Source: Mariprofundus sp.
GTDB taxonomy: Bacteria > Pseudomonadota > Zetaproteobacteria > Mariprofundales > Mariprofundaceae
Direction of reading: 5' to 3'
Length of the DNA: 5,538 nucleotides
Assembly: GCA_030951095.1 (NCBI GenBank)
Contig: JAUZQI010000087.1
Span: forward strand, 1 to 5,538
This document shows, in pieces, positions 1 through 5,538 of this stretch (position 1 is the stretch's first letter; each line of letters starts with the position of its first letter). Below the pieces are notes generated by a model. It saw nothing but the letters and a program-made list of their open reading frames with translations. It was not told the DNA's origin and did no database searches. The position numbers and the translations under genes are program-made.

Positions 1-1150
1 AGATACCACGATCCAGCGAGGCCTGAATATCGTCAGGGTCATCCTCGCCAGCCAGCATGAAGGTATTGGTCATGCGCGGTAAAACCGGATGCGCATAAGA
101 TTCGCGGCGGCCGTTACCGGTTGGTTCCATGCCCGTCAGACGCGCATTTTGCTTATCCATCAGATAGCCGGTCAATATGCCGTCTTCAATCAGTATTGTG
201 CGGTTGGTGGCCGTGCCTTCATCATCGACGTTTAATGAACCCCGGCGTTCAGAAATTGTACCATCGTCTACAACGGTAATGCCTTTTGCTGCAACCTGCT
301 GACCCATTTTACCCGAAAAGACAGAGGTTCCCTTGCGGTTGAAGTCGCCTTCAAGGCCGTGGCCGATGGCTTCATGCAAGAGGATGCCCGGCCATCCCGG
401 ACCCAGCACAACCGGCATGGTTCCGGCTGGTGTCTCATGGGCATCCAGATTCAACAGCGCCAGCCGTATAGCCTCATGTACCAGTCGTTTGGCTTCATCA
501 CCATCGGTCAGGCGGGATAGGGTAAAGCGACCGCCGCCGCCGGCAGAACCGGTTTCACGCATGCCGTTCTGTTCAACCACAACAGATACATTGAGCCGTA
601 CCAGTGGGCGTGCATCATGGATACATGCGCCATCCATGCGAATAATGTGAATGTCGGAAAAAGAGGAGGAGATATTGGCAAACACCTGTTTGACACGCGG
701 GTCAATGTTTCTGGCTAATGTATCCAGTTTTTCCAGTAACGTTTTCCGTTGCGAGAAATCAACCGACTCAGCCGGATTGATGCCCTGATAAAGTTGTGTG
801 GCGGGCGTATTCTGATGAATGGAGATCGGAGCATGATTCTGCCCGTTTTCTGCAATTGCCCTGGCCGATTTGCCAGCTTCGAGAAGGGCTGTTGTATCCA
901 GCCTGTCTGTGAATGCGTGGCCGGCCGATTCACCTTTGATAACACGTGCTCCCATACCCTGATGGGTAGATGCGGAAACGTGTTTGACGCGACCTTCTTC
1001 CAGCGCCAGCGATTCAGAACACGAATACTCCAGATACAGATCACCATCATCGGCATTGGCGGGAAGCATGTGCGCGAGAACAGATTGCAGGGTATTGATG
1101 GAAACGGGTAAGTGGGTAGCCGGCATTGATCCGGGAGAGTTATCAGACAT
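1..1150 (-). CDS. tldD: TldD metalloprotease, C-terminus cut off by the window edge
   Basis: Minus-strand reading from the ATG at 1150-1148 stays open to the left edge, giving 383 residues; the E. coli protein has about 481, so roughly the last 100 are missing, including the region expected to hold the third metal ligand. The zinc site HEAIGH is at residues 259-264 (H259, E260, H263), inside the hallmark stretch GPGWPGILLHEAIGHGLEGD. A glycine-rich segment (GSAGGGG, 201-207) and the conserved NVDDEGT (307-313) and PTGNGRRESYAH (343-354) blocks follow the family order. TldD pairs with PmbA/TldE to form a cytoplasmic protease that degrades unfolded peptides and matures peptides such as microcin B17 and CcdA; the partner is not in this window. 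The start matches the family N-terminus, but no clear Shine-Dalgarno precedes it. It is transcribed divergently from the operon to its right. The family call is very secure. Confidence 0.96.
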   Translation of the reverse strand, partial: MSDNSPGSMPATHLPVSINTLQSVLAHMLPANADDGDLYLEYSCSESLALEEGRVKHVSASTHQGMGARVIKGESAGHAFTDRLDTTALLEAGKSARAIAENGQNHAPISIHQNTPATQLYQGINPAESVDFSQRKTLLEKLDTLARNIDPRVKQVFANISSSFSDIHIIRMDGACIHDARPLVRLNVSVVVEQNGMRETGSAGGGGRFTLSRLTDGDEAKRLVHEAIRLALLNLDAHETPAGTMPVVLGPGWPGILLHEAIGHGLEGDFNRKGTSVFSGKMGQQVAAKGITVVDDGTISERRGSLNVDDEGTATNRTILIEDGILTGYLMDKQNARLTGMEPTGNGRRESYAHPVLPRMTNTFMLAGEDDPDDIQASLDRGI

Positions 1151-1194
1151 GGGCCTAATCGTCGTGGCTGCTGGTTTTCTGTCAAGGCTGGCGG

Positions 1195-1207
1195 ATGATG
1201 TCATCAT
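1195..1207. promoter_or_regulatory. 13-base operator-like palindrome
   Basis: ATGATG-T-CATCAT is a perfect inverted repeat around one central base. It lies between the tldD start and the large palindromic element, followed on the plus strand by a TATAAT (1216-1221) that has no matching -35. A regulator-binding site is possible, but short palindromes arise by chance and no known operator is recognised. Confidence 0.2.
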
Positions 1208-1222
1208 ACAGGACTTATAATA

Positions 1223-1378
1223 TGAGCCACTTGCAAAAGTTTGAGTGGAAGAGTTGCAATCTCACTTCGGCGCACTACGAACTGGAACGAGGTATGGTGG
1301 TTCCATTCGCCAAAATTCCAGTTCGTAGTGCGCCGGAGTGGAAAAAAATCGCTGCTCACGACTTTTGCAAGTGGCTCA
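1223..1378. repeat. Long imperfect palindromic element (dispersed repeat, copy 1)
   Basis: The element fills most of the divergent intergenic region. The outer arms 1223-1240 and 1361-1378 are perfect 18-base inverted repeats. The inner arms 1268-1287 and 1316-1335 are perfect 20-base inverted repeats around a 28-base centre (1288-1315). Between outer and inner arms, 1241-1267 and 1336-1360 pair poorly, so as RNA or cruciform DNA it would form two strong helices separated by an internal loop. The left arm contains the 6-mer TTGCAA twice, 23 bases apart (1231 and 1254). A partial second copy lies at 5470-5538, so this is a repeat family rather than a local accident. No transposase is encoded; a three-base ATA flanks both sides (1220-1222, 1379-1381), which could be a target duplication or chance. 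It resembles MITE- or REP-like elements in form, but I do not recognise a named family. Confidence 0.85.
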
Positions 1379-1394
1379 ATATCACAGGAATAAT
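1365..1394 (+). promoter_or_regulatory. Candidate promoter at the right end of the palindrome
   Basis: TTGCAA (1365-1370, four of six consensus -35 bases) is followed after 18 bases by AATAAT (1389-1394, five of six consensus -10 bases), pointing right. Transcription would begin near 1401, giving a leader of about 35 bases before the ATG at 1436. The -35 part belongs to the repeat, so the element may supply half of the operon promoter. This is a consensus match only. Confidence 0.35.
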
Positions 1395-1435
1395 TCAAGG
1401 TGACGGTGACGGATTATTTTTTTAGCCTGCTGCAC

Positions 1436-1645
1436 ATGATTGAATTATTGAAAGTATCCGATCCTGTTACTCTGCACATTCTGAGTGATGTGCTGGAGTC
1501 AAAACAAATCCTGTTTCGCGTTGAAAATGCCGGTATGAATGCCCTGATGCCATTGCCAACTGTGATGGATGCGCGGGTGTTGGTGGCTGAGGAAGATTTA
1601 GTGGCTGCAAAGCTGATTGTGCATGATCTGGGATTGGACAAGTGA
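1436..1645 (+). CDS. DUF2007-family small protein
   Basis: A 69-residue soluble protein beginning MIELLKVSDPV. It has the pattern of DUF2007 ('putative signal transducing protein') domains: an N-terminal strand and helix, then a buried strand (ILFRVENAG), and an RVLVAEEDLVAAKLIV segment near the C-terminus. The biochemical role of the family is unsettled, so no function is assigned. The start at ATG 1436 is chosen because it matches where family members normally begin and lies downstream of the candidate promoter; it lacks a visible Shine-Dalgarno. An in-frame GTG at 1400 has a better-spaced AGGA (1386-1389) and would add 12 residues (MTVTDYFFSLLH), so the start is uncertain. Its stop overlaps the start of the next gene by four bases, implying translational coupling. 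Confidence 0.75.
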   Translation: MIELLKVSDPVTLHILSDVLESKQILFRVENAGMNALMPLPTVMDARVLVAEEDLVAAKLIVHDLGLDK

Positions 1646-2346
1646 TTCGTGGCGCACTGGCGCTGTTAAGTGGTATGCAATTATTGCTGAGGCGCTCAGA
1701 ATTGCGCGCCATCCTGTGGCGTATGCTGGCGTTGCTATTGGTGCTGATGGTTGTGCTTGCTTCGGCCACATTCTGGCTGGTGGATTATATCACGGCGTTA
1801 TGGATTCCGGCTGGCGATGCCTGGTATTGGCAGGTGTTATCCTGGTTGGCCGGACTGCTGGCCTTTGTGTTGGCAATGATTTGCGGGATTGTGAGTTTTG
1901 TTACGCTTGGTTCGGCGGTGTCAGCACCTTGGCTGGATGATCTGGCCGCGCGTACGGAAGCGTTATCGGGCAAACAAGTGGCAGCGCAATCATCGGGTTG
2001 GATGCAACTGATACTACAAAGTTTGGCTAACTCGATTCGCCCGTTGTTTGGTTTGCTGATGTGGGGTGGGGCGGCGTTGCTGTTTTTCTGGTTGCCGCCA
2101 TTGGCAACGGCAATTTGGACGTATGGCGCGGTACGTTTTCTCAGTTATGAATTAATAGACCCGACTGCTTCTCGGCGTAGCTGGGGTTTTAATATGCGCA
2201 AACAGCAATTGCTTGATAGGCGGTGGTTTTACTTAGGCTTTGCCGGGCTGGCGATGTTGCTGTTGATGGTGCCGTTGTTAAATCTGTTGGTCATTCCCGC
2301 TGCTGTGGTGGGTCATAGTCAATACTTGTCTCTCAAGGACGGGTAA
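1642..2346 (+). CDS. EI24/CysZ-like integral membrane protein
   Basis: A 234-residue hydrophobic protein starting at GTG 1642, which overlaps the preceding stop as GTGA. About four membrane segments are visible: residues 25-48, 63-93, 136-165 and 197-224. The opening MIRGALALLSGMQLLLRR, the SIRPLFGLLM stretch (131-140) and the closing PLLNLLVIPAAVVG (211-224) fit the EI24 domain family, which includes the E. coli sulfate permease CysZ (253 residues). Nothing nearby concerns sulfate or cysteine, so transport of sulfate is only one possibility and the gene is not named. It probably acts in the inner membrane. The adjacent DUF2007 gene may be functionally linked, since the two are translationally coupled. 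The family assignment rests on motif and topology recognition rather than an alignment. Confidence 0.8.
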   Translation: MIRGALALLSGMQLLLRRSELRAILWRMLALLLVLMVVLASATFWLVDYITALWIPAGDAWYWQVLSWLAGLLAFVLAMICGIVSFVTLGSAVSAPWLDDLAARTEALSGKQVAAQSSGWMQLILQSLANSIRPLFGLLMWGGAALLFFWLPPLATAIWTYGAVRFLSYELIDPTASRRSWGFNMRKQQLLDRRWFYLGFAGLAMLLLMVPLLNLLVIPAAVVGHSQYLSLKDG

Positions 2347-2412
2347 CACAAGCTTGTATTTCCTCATGTTCGTGATGACACACAACAAGTAGGGGATGCA
2401 ATCGACGAATCA

Positions 2413-2439
2413 GGCGGCTACACTGCGCCGCTGTCTTTT
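2413..2439 (+). terminator. Weak terminator-like hairpin before hflK
   Basis: GGCGGC (2413-2418) pairs with GCCGCT (2427-2432), five GC pairs plus one G-T pair, around an eight-base loop. It is followed by GTCTTTT. The T tract is short and interrupted, so termination would be partial at best. The 130-base gap 2347-2476 also carries the 10-base palindrome ACAAGCTTGT at 2348-2357; no convincing promoter is visible there. Confidence 0.3.
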
Positions 2440-2463
2440 AACATGAAACAAACAGCGCATTAT

Positions 2464-2469
2464 GGAGGT
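2464..2469 (+). promoter_or_regulatory. Ribosome binding site of hflK
   Basis: GGAGGT sits seven bases before the ATG at 2477. It decides the start, because an in-frame ATG at 2462 would overlap this site and has no Shine-Dalgarno of its own. Confidence 0.8.
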
Positions 2470-2476
2470 GTCAGGT

Positions 2477-3583
2477 ATGCCCTGGAGCAACAATGGCAAC
2501 AATGACAATAATCAAAATCAGAACCCGTGGGGTAATCGTGGTGGAAACAACCAAACCCCACCTGATCTGGACGAAGTAATTCGCCGTTTACAGGAACGCT
2601 TTGGCGGGATGTTTGGTGGCGGCGGAAAAGGTGGTTCGGGTAACGGGCCTGAAATAAGCAAAAATATGATTGTCGGCATTATGGCCGCAGTCGTATTGTT
2701 TTGGGGTTTGTCCGGTTTTTATATGGTGGCCGCTGATGAGGAAGCAGTGGTGTTACGCTTCGGCAAACATGTTGCCACCAAGGGGCCTGGATTGAACTGG
2801 GCAATTCCGTATCCGATTGATACGGTCGAGAAATTGCCGGTAACGCGTGTACAACGGCTGGAGATCGGTTTCCGACATTTTAGTGATGGCATTATCCGCA
2901 AACGTACCAATGAATCACTGATGCTGACCAAGGATGAAAATATCGTTGATATTTCCTTTATCGTACAATACAAGATCAAGAGTGTTGAAAACGTCCTGTT
3001 CAACATTGATAAATCCGAGAAAACTGTTCGTGATGCAGCCGAGTCTGCGATCAGGGAGGTGATTGGGCGCACCATGATTGATGATGTGTTGACCACCAAA
3101 AAGGCCGAAGTGGAAGTGGAAACGCAGGATTTGATTCAGTCGATTCTAAACAGTTACAAGGCGGGTATTTCGATCAGCACAGTGAAATTGCAGGATGTGC
3201 AGCCGCCTGAGCGCGTGATCAAGGAATTCAAGGATGTGGCTTCTGCGCGGGAAGATAAAGAGCGTGCCAAAAATGAGGCACAGGCTTATGCCAATGATAT
3301 TATCCCGAATGCCCGTGGTGAAGCCAAGAAAATGGTGCTTGATGCCGAAGCTTATGCCAAGCAGGTCGTAGCGCGTTCGAAGGGTGAGTCAGATCGTTTT
3401 GAAAGCGTATTAGCGGCTTATAAGCTGGCCCCTGAAGTGACACGCAAACGTTTATACATGGATACGATGCAGGATGTGTTGGCTCGTGCCGACAAGATTA
3501 TTATTGATGGTTCAGTGGCTGGACATGTGTTGCCGTATTTGCCGCTTGATAAACTGGGTACCAAGGTGGAGGTGAAGAAATGA
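2477..3583 (+). CDS. hflK: FtsH protease modulator HflK
   Basis: A 368-residue stomatin/prohibitin (SPFH) protein that forms, with HflC, the large periplasm-facing cage around the FtsH membrane protease and modulates its action. The N-terminal cytoplasmic part (1-58) is rich in Asn, Gln and Gly, with PWGNRGG and a glycine run near 43-57, as is typical of HflK. One membrane segment follows (about 64-83, IVGIMAAVVLFWGLSGFYMV). The SPFH domain starts at ADEEAVVLRFGKH (86-98) and includes GPGLNWAIPYPID (103-115) and the conserved VQPPERV (241-247). The Ala/Glu/Lys-rich segment 255-310 should form the long coiled-coil helix. E. coli HflK is about 419 residues; the difference is at the ends. Its stop overlaps the hflC start as ATGA. 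Identification is secure. Confidence 0.96.
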   Translation: MPWSNNGNNDNNQNQNPWGNRGGNNQTPPDLDEVIRRLQERFGGMFGGGGKGGSGNGPEISKNMIVGIMAAVVLFWGLSGFYMVAADEEAVVLRFGKHVATKGPGLNWAIPYPIDTVEKLPVTRVQRLEIGFRHFSDGIIRKRTNESLMLTKDENIVDISFIVQYKIKSVENVLFNIDKSEKTVRDAAESAIREVIGRTMIDDVLTTKKAEVEVETQDLIQSILNSYKAGISISTVKLQDVQPPERVIKEFKDVASAREDKERAKNEAQAYANDIIPNARGEAKKMVLDAEAYAKQVVARSKGESDRFESVLAAYKLAPEVTRKRLYMDTMQDVLARADKIIIDGSVAGHVLPYLPLDKLGTKVEVKK

Positions 3584-4452
3584 GCCCGAAACATACTATC
3601 ATAGCTATTCTTTTGGCTGCTATTGCAGCTGTATTCAGTATGAGCGCTTTTGTGGTGGATCAGCGTGAACAAGCGTTGGTGTTACAGTTCGGTAATCCCA
3701 AAGCTGTGGTGAAAGAAGCCGGCCTGCATTTCAAGCTGCCATGGCAGAATGTCACCACCTTTGATCAGCGTTTGCTGGAAAGTGATGCGGCTCCCAATGA
3801 AGTCATTACCAAGGATAAAAAATCCATTATGGTGGATAATTATACCCGTTGGCGCATTACTGATCCGCTTAAAGTGTATCAGGTAGCGCGTACGCAGACA
3901 GGTGTGGTTGCCCGCATGGATGATGTGGTGCGTGGTAAGGTGCGAGAGGTGCTGGGGCAGCATACTCTGTATGAAATCGTGTCCGGTGGTGATAAAGAGA
4001 CACTGCGTATTGCACTTATGAAATCAATTCGTGACCGGGCTGATGAAGGTGTGAAAGATTACGGAATATCGGTTATTGATGTGCGTATCAAACGTGCCGA
4101 TCTTCCGCAGGAGAACTCGGAAGCTGTATTCCAGCGGATGAAGGCAGAACGAAACCGTATTGCCAAGGAATATCGCTCCGAAGGTGAAGAAGCTGCCAAG
4201 GAAATTCGTGCTACGGCTGAAAAGACCCAGAAAACTCTGCTTGCAGAAGCCTATAAGACATCTGAAATTATTCGTGGTAAAGCCGATGCCAAGACCACAG
4301 CAATTTATGCCAAGGCTTATAACAAGGATCCCAAATTCTATGCATTTACACGCTCACTGGAAGCGTATCGCAAGTCGATTGATGCTGACACCAAGCTGGT
4401 GATTTCACCGAACTCCGAATTCTTTAATTTCTTCGAACAATCCAGAAGATAA
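3580..4452 (+). CDS. hflC: FtsH protease modulator HflC
   Basis: A 290-residue SPFH protein, the partner of HflK in the FtsH-associated membrane complex. A signal-anchor segment at 5-25 is followed by FVVDQREQALVLQFG (24-38), GLHFKLPW and the family block DVRIKRADLP. An Ala/Glu/Lys-rich helical region leads into KDPKFYAFTRSLEAYRKS and the C-terminal SPNSEFFNFF, matching the HflC ending. E. coli HflC has about 334 residues; the shortfall fits absence of the insert that the enteric protein carries in mid-SPFH domain, so this looks complete rather than truncated. GGAGG at 3568-3572 lies inside the end of hflK, seven bases before the ATG, and the genes overlap by four bases, which suits stoichiometric production of two subunits. 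Confidence 0.96.
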   Translation: MSPKHTIIAILLAAIAAVFSMSAFVVDQREQALVLQFGNPKAVVKEAGLHFKLPWQNVTTFDQRLLESDAAPNEVITKDKKSIMVDNYTRWRITDPLKVYQVARTQTGVVARMDDVVRGKVREVLGQHTLYEIVSGGDKETLRIALMKSIRDRADEGVKDYGISVIDVRIKRADLPQENSEAVFQRMKAERNRIAKEYRSEGEEAAKEIRATAEKTQKTLLAEAYKTSEIIRGKADAKTTAIYAKAYNKDPKFYAFTRSLEAYRKSIDADTKLVISPNSEFFNFFEQSRR

Positions 4453-4463
4453 ACGGGTTATTG

Positions 4464-4482
4464 TGACGAAAGTGATTCGTCA
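4464..4482 (+). promoter_or_regulatory. Hairpin closing on the start codon of the DUF2065 gene
   Basis: TGACGAA (4464-4470) and TTCGTCA (4476-4482) form a perfect seven-base inverted repeat with a five-base loop AGTGA. The last paired base is the A of the ATG at 4482, and there is no other obvious Shine-Dalgarno. If it folds in the mRNA it would limit initiation. It has no T tract, so it is not a terminator. Confidence 0.35.
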
Positions 4483-4670
4483 TGGATGATCTGCTGGTGG
4501 CGCTCGGGCTGGTGATGGTGCTGGAAGGTGCGATGTATGCACTTTTCCCGCAGCAGATGATAGATATGATCAGACGATTGCCGGAAATGCCACCGCGCGC
4601 TATTCGGCTGGCGGGTCTGGCGGCCGTGGCTGTGGGGTGGCTGGTCGTCAAATTTGTCAGGGGTTCATAA
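4482..4670 (+). CDS. DUF2065 small membrane protein (YjeT-like)
   Basis: A 62-residue protein with two hydrophobic segments, about 4-22 and 42-58, joined by a short loop with PQQMIDMIRRLPEMPP. Size, topology and the LEGAMYALFP segment fit DUF2065, the family of E. coli YjeT (about 65 residues). Genes of this family usually follow hflC in proteobacteria, exactly as here, which supports the call. The function is not established; the conserved position suggests, but does not prove, a link to the HflKC-FtsH membrane complex. The gene starts 29 bases after hflC and its TAA shares one base with the next ATG (TAATG). Confidence 0.88.
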   Translation: MDDLLVALGLVMVLEGAMYALFPQQMIDMIRRLPEMPPRAIRLAGLAAVAVGWLVVKFVRGS

Positions 4671-4924
4671 TGGCATTGGTGATTACTGACGATTGTATCA
4701 ATTGTGCTGTTTGTGAACCTGAGTGCCCGAATTTGGCGATTTTCGAGGGAGAGGAAATCTTTGAAATTGATCCGGACCGTTGCACCGAATGCGTAGGTCA
4801 TTTTGATGAACCCCAGTGCCAGATGGTTTGTCCGGTGGACTGTATTCCAGTCAATCCCGAGCGAACTGAGTCGATAGAAGTGTTACAGCAGAAATATGAA
4901 ACACTGACGGGAAAGAGTGAATGA
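4670..4924 (+). CDS. 2[4Fe-4S] ferredoxin, Alvin type (YfhL-like)
   Basis: An 84-residue soluble electron carrier. The first cluster motif is C9-x2-C12-x2-C15-x3-C19-P. The second is the expanded form C38-x2-C41-x8-C50-x3-C54-P, and a further cysteine lies at 58. The six-residue insertion in the second motif (VGHFDEPQ lies between C41 and C50) and the extended C-terminal helix ending KYETLTGKSE identify the Allochromatium vinosum ferredoxin type, which includes E. coli YfhL. Clusters of this group have unusually low and well-separated potentials; the physiological partner here is not evident. The start at ATG 4670 is preceded by AGGGG (4659-4663); an in-frame upstream start at 4637 would add 11 residues inside the previous gene and break the family N-terminus MALVITDDC. 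Its stop overlaps the gmk start by four bases. Confidence 0.95.
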   Translation: MALVITDDCINCAVCEPECPNLAIFEGEEIFEIDPDRCTECVGHFDEPQCQMVCPVDCIPVNPERTESIEVLQQKYETLTGKSE

Positions 4925-5490
4925 GCGGCCGCTTGTTTATCGTATCAGGCCCGTCGGGTGTCGGAAAATCTGCCCTGTGCAACTCTTTGTTACAACAGTG
5001 TCCTGATTTGAAACTATGTATTTCCTGCACGACCAGAGTGCCCCGACCCGGGGAAACCGATGGGCGTGAATACCATTTCCTTGGCACGGAAGATTTCGTA
5101 TCGCAGCGTGATCAGGGTCTGTTTCTGGAATGGGCTCATGTACACAGTAATATGTATGGTACACGGCAAAGAGATGTGGAAGATATGCTGGCTGCTGATC
5201 GGGATGTGTTGCTGGAAATCGACTGGCAGGGTGCCAGACAGGTGGCTCAAAAGATTCCATTGGCTGTTCGTGTGTTTATATTGCCACCATCACTGGATGA
5301 ATTGCGTCGCCGTTTGATCTCGCGTGGCCAGGATGAAATGGATGTCGTCAATGTTCGAGTAGCAGCTGCGCAGCAAGAGATGGCCCATGCTGGCGAGGCA
5401 CACTATCAGATTATCAACGCTAATTTTGATGAAACACTGAACAGTTTGGAGAATATTTTTACCACAGTAGAGCCGCTTGCAAAAGTCTGA
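4921..5490 (+). CDS. gmk: Guanylate kinase
   Basis: A 189-residue cytoplasmic enzyme that phosphorylates GMP to GDP using ATP, essential for guanine nucleotide synthesis. The P-loop is GPSGVGKS at 10-17. GMP-binding elements follow: S35, R39 and R42 in SCTTRVPRPGETDGREYHF, Y51, E70 (FLEWA) and Y79-G-T. DVLLEIDWQGARQV is the conserved central strand-helix, and the RRRLISRGQDE region is the lid. All catalytic parts are present. E. coli Gmk is about 207 residues; this one ends early, because the final residues EPLAKV (184-189) and the stop are read from a copy of the repeat that also lies upstream of the operon. The missing tail is a variable helix, so activity is probably kept. It starts within the ferredoxin stop (ATGA). 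Confidence 0.96.
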   Translation: MSGRLFIVSGPSGVGKSALCNSLLQQCPDLKLCISCTTRVPRPGETDGREYHFLGTEDFVSQRDQGLFLEWAHVHSNMYGTRQRDVEDMLAADRDVLLEIDWQGARQVAQKIPLAVRVFILPPSLDELRRRLISRGQDEMDVVNVRVAAAQQEMAHAGEAHYQIINANFDETLNSLENIFTTVEPLAKV

Positions 5491-5538
5491 GTGGATGAGT
5501 TGCAATCCCACGTCGAGTAAATTTTTGGAATGGAATGA
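5470..5538 (+). repeat. Dispersed palindromic repeat, copy 2 (cut by the window edge)
   Basis: Bases 5470-5511 match the left arm of the first copy (1224-1265) at 38 of 42 positions with no gaps, including both TTGCAA 6-mers at the same 23-base spacing. After 5511 the sequence departs: the inner-arm sequence of copy 1 is replaced by unrelated AT-rich bases, until TGGAATGA (5531-5538), which resembles TGGAACGA at 1283-1290. The returning arm, if present, lies beyond the window. The first 21 bases are also the end of gmk. Confidence 0.8.

Noticed and set aside
749..1111. Plus-strand 120-codon open frame opposite tldD
   Set aside because: It lies entirely antisense to a gene with a clear family match; its composition is that of a shadow frame.
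1216..1221. Perfect TATAAT on the plus strand just before the palindrome
   Set aside because: No -35 match at 16-18 bases upstream and no extended -10 TG. It would start a transcript inside the left arm, but the support is one 6-mer in an AT-rich junction.
1243..1267. Small hairpin inside the left arm, with a G-T pair in copy 1 replaced by G-C in copy 2 (5491-5511)
   Set aside because: Only four or five pairs and two sequences; one change is not covariation evidence.
1223..1378. Palindrome read as a CRISPR unit, integron attC site or intrinsic terminator
   Set aside because: There is no repeat-spacer array, no recombinase or cassette arrangement, and no T tract after the stem; the neighbouring genes are divergent, so no terminator is needed here.
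1204..1398. Minus-strand open frame of 64 codons across the palindrome, containing EPLAKV
   Set aside because: The match to the Gmk ending EPLAKV comes from the shared repeat DNA, not from a common protein. No ribosome binding site or family was found.
1195..1425. Plus-strand open frame of 76 codons across the palindrome
   Set aside because: It follows the inverted repeat, which is also open on the minus strand; no domain is recognisable, and it overlaps the next gene out of frame. Best explained as a by-product of the repeat.
2438..2463. TTAACA and CATTAT as an hflK promoter
   Set aside because: The spacer is only 14 bases, too short for a normal sigma-70 promoter.

Overview
The window looks like chromosomal housekeeping DNA from a Gram-negative proteobacterium. 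The evidence is the paired stomatin-type membrane proteins HflK and HflC followed by a DUF2065 protein (a familiar beta/gammaproteobacterial gene string), a TldD protease, and a ferredoxin of the Allochromatium vinosum type. The class (gamma, beta, zeta or other) cannot be fixed from sequence alone. The usual downstream partners of this string, hisZ and purA, are replaced here by a ferredoxin gene and gmk.

Layout: positions 1-1150 hold the first 383 codons of tldD on the minus strand, running off the left edge. Positions 1151-1435 are a divergent intergenic region dominated by a long imperfect palindrome (1223-1378). From 1436 to 5490 all genes are on the plus strand and tightly packed: a DUF2007 protein, an EI24/CysZ-like membrane protein, hflK, hflC, a DUF2065 small membrane protein, a 2[4Fe-4S] ferredoxin and gmk. 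Neighbouring genes overlap by 1-4 bases at four junctions (GTGA, ATGA, TAATG, ATGA). The only real gaps are 130 bases before hflK, with a weak terminator-like hairpin, and 29 bases before the DUF2065 gene. This suggests one long transcript, or two with a break before hflK.

How the genes fit together: HflK and HflC form the membrane complex that surrounds and restrains the FtsH protease. The DUF2065 protein is a regular neighbour of unknown role. The ferredoxin and guanylate kinase have no obvious functional tie to HflKC and may simply share the transcript.

The most interesting signal is not a gene. The 156-base palindrome upstream of the operon has a second, partial copy at the right edge of the window, matching at 38 of 42 positions. 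That copy begins inside gmk and supplies its last six codons and its stop. The two copies share the outer arm but differ in the inner arm, which points to a dispersed palindromic repeat family with a conserved shell and a variable core. I see no CRISPR array, tRNA, rRNA, transposase or phage gene.
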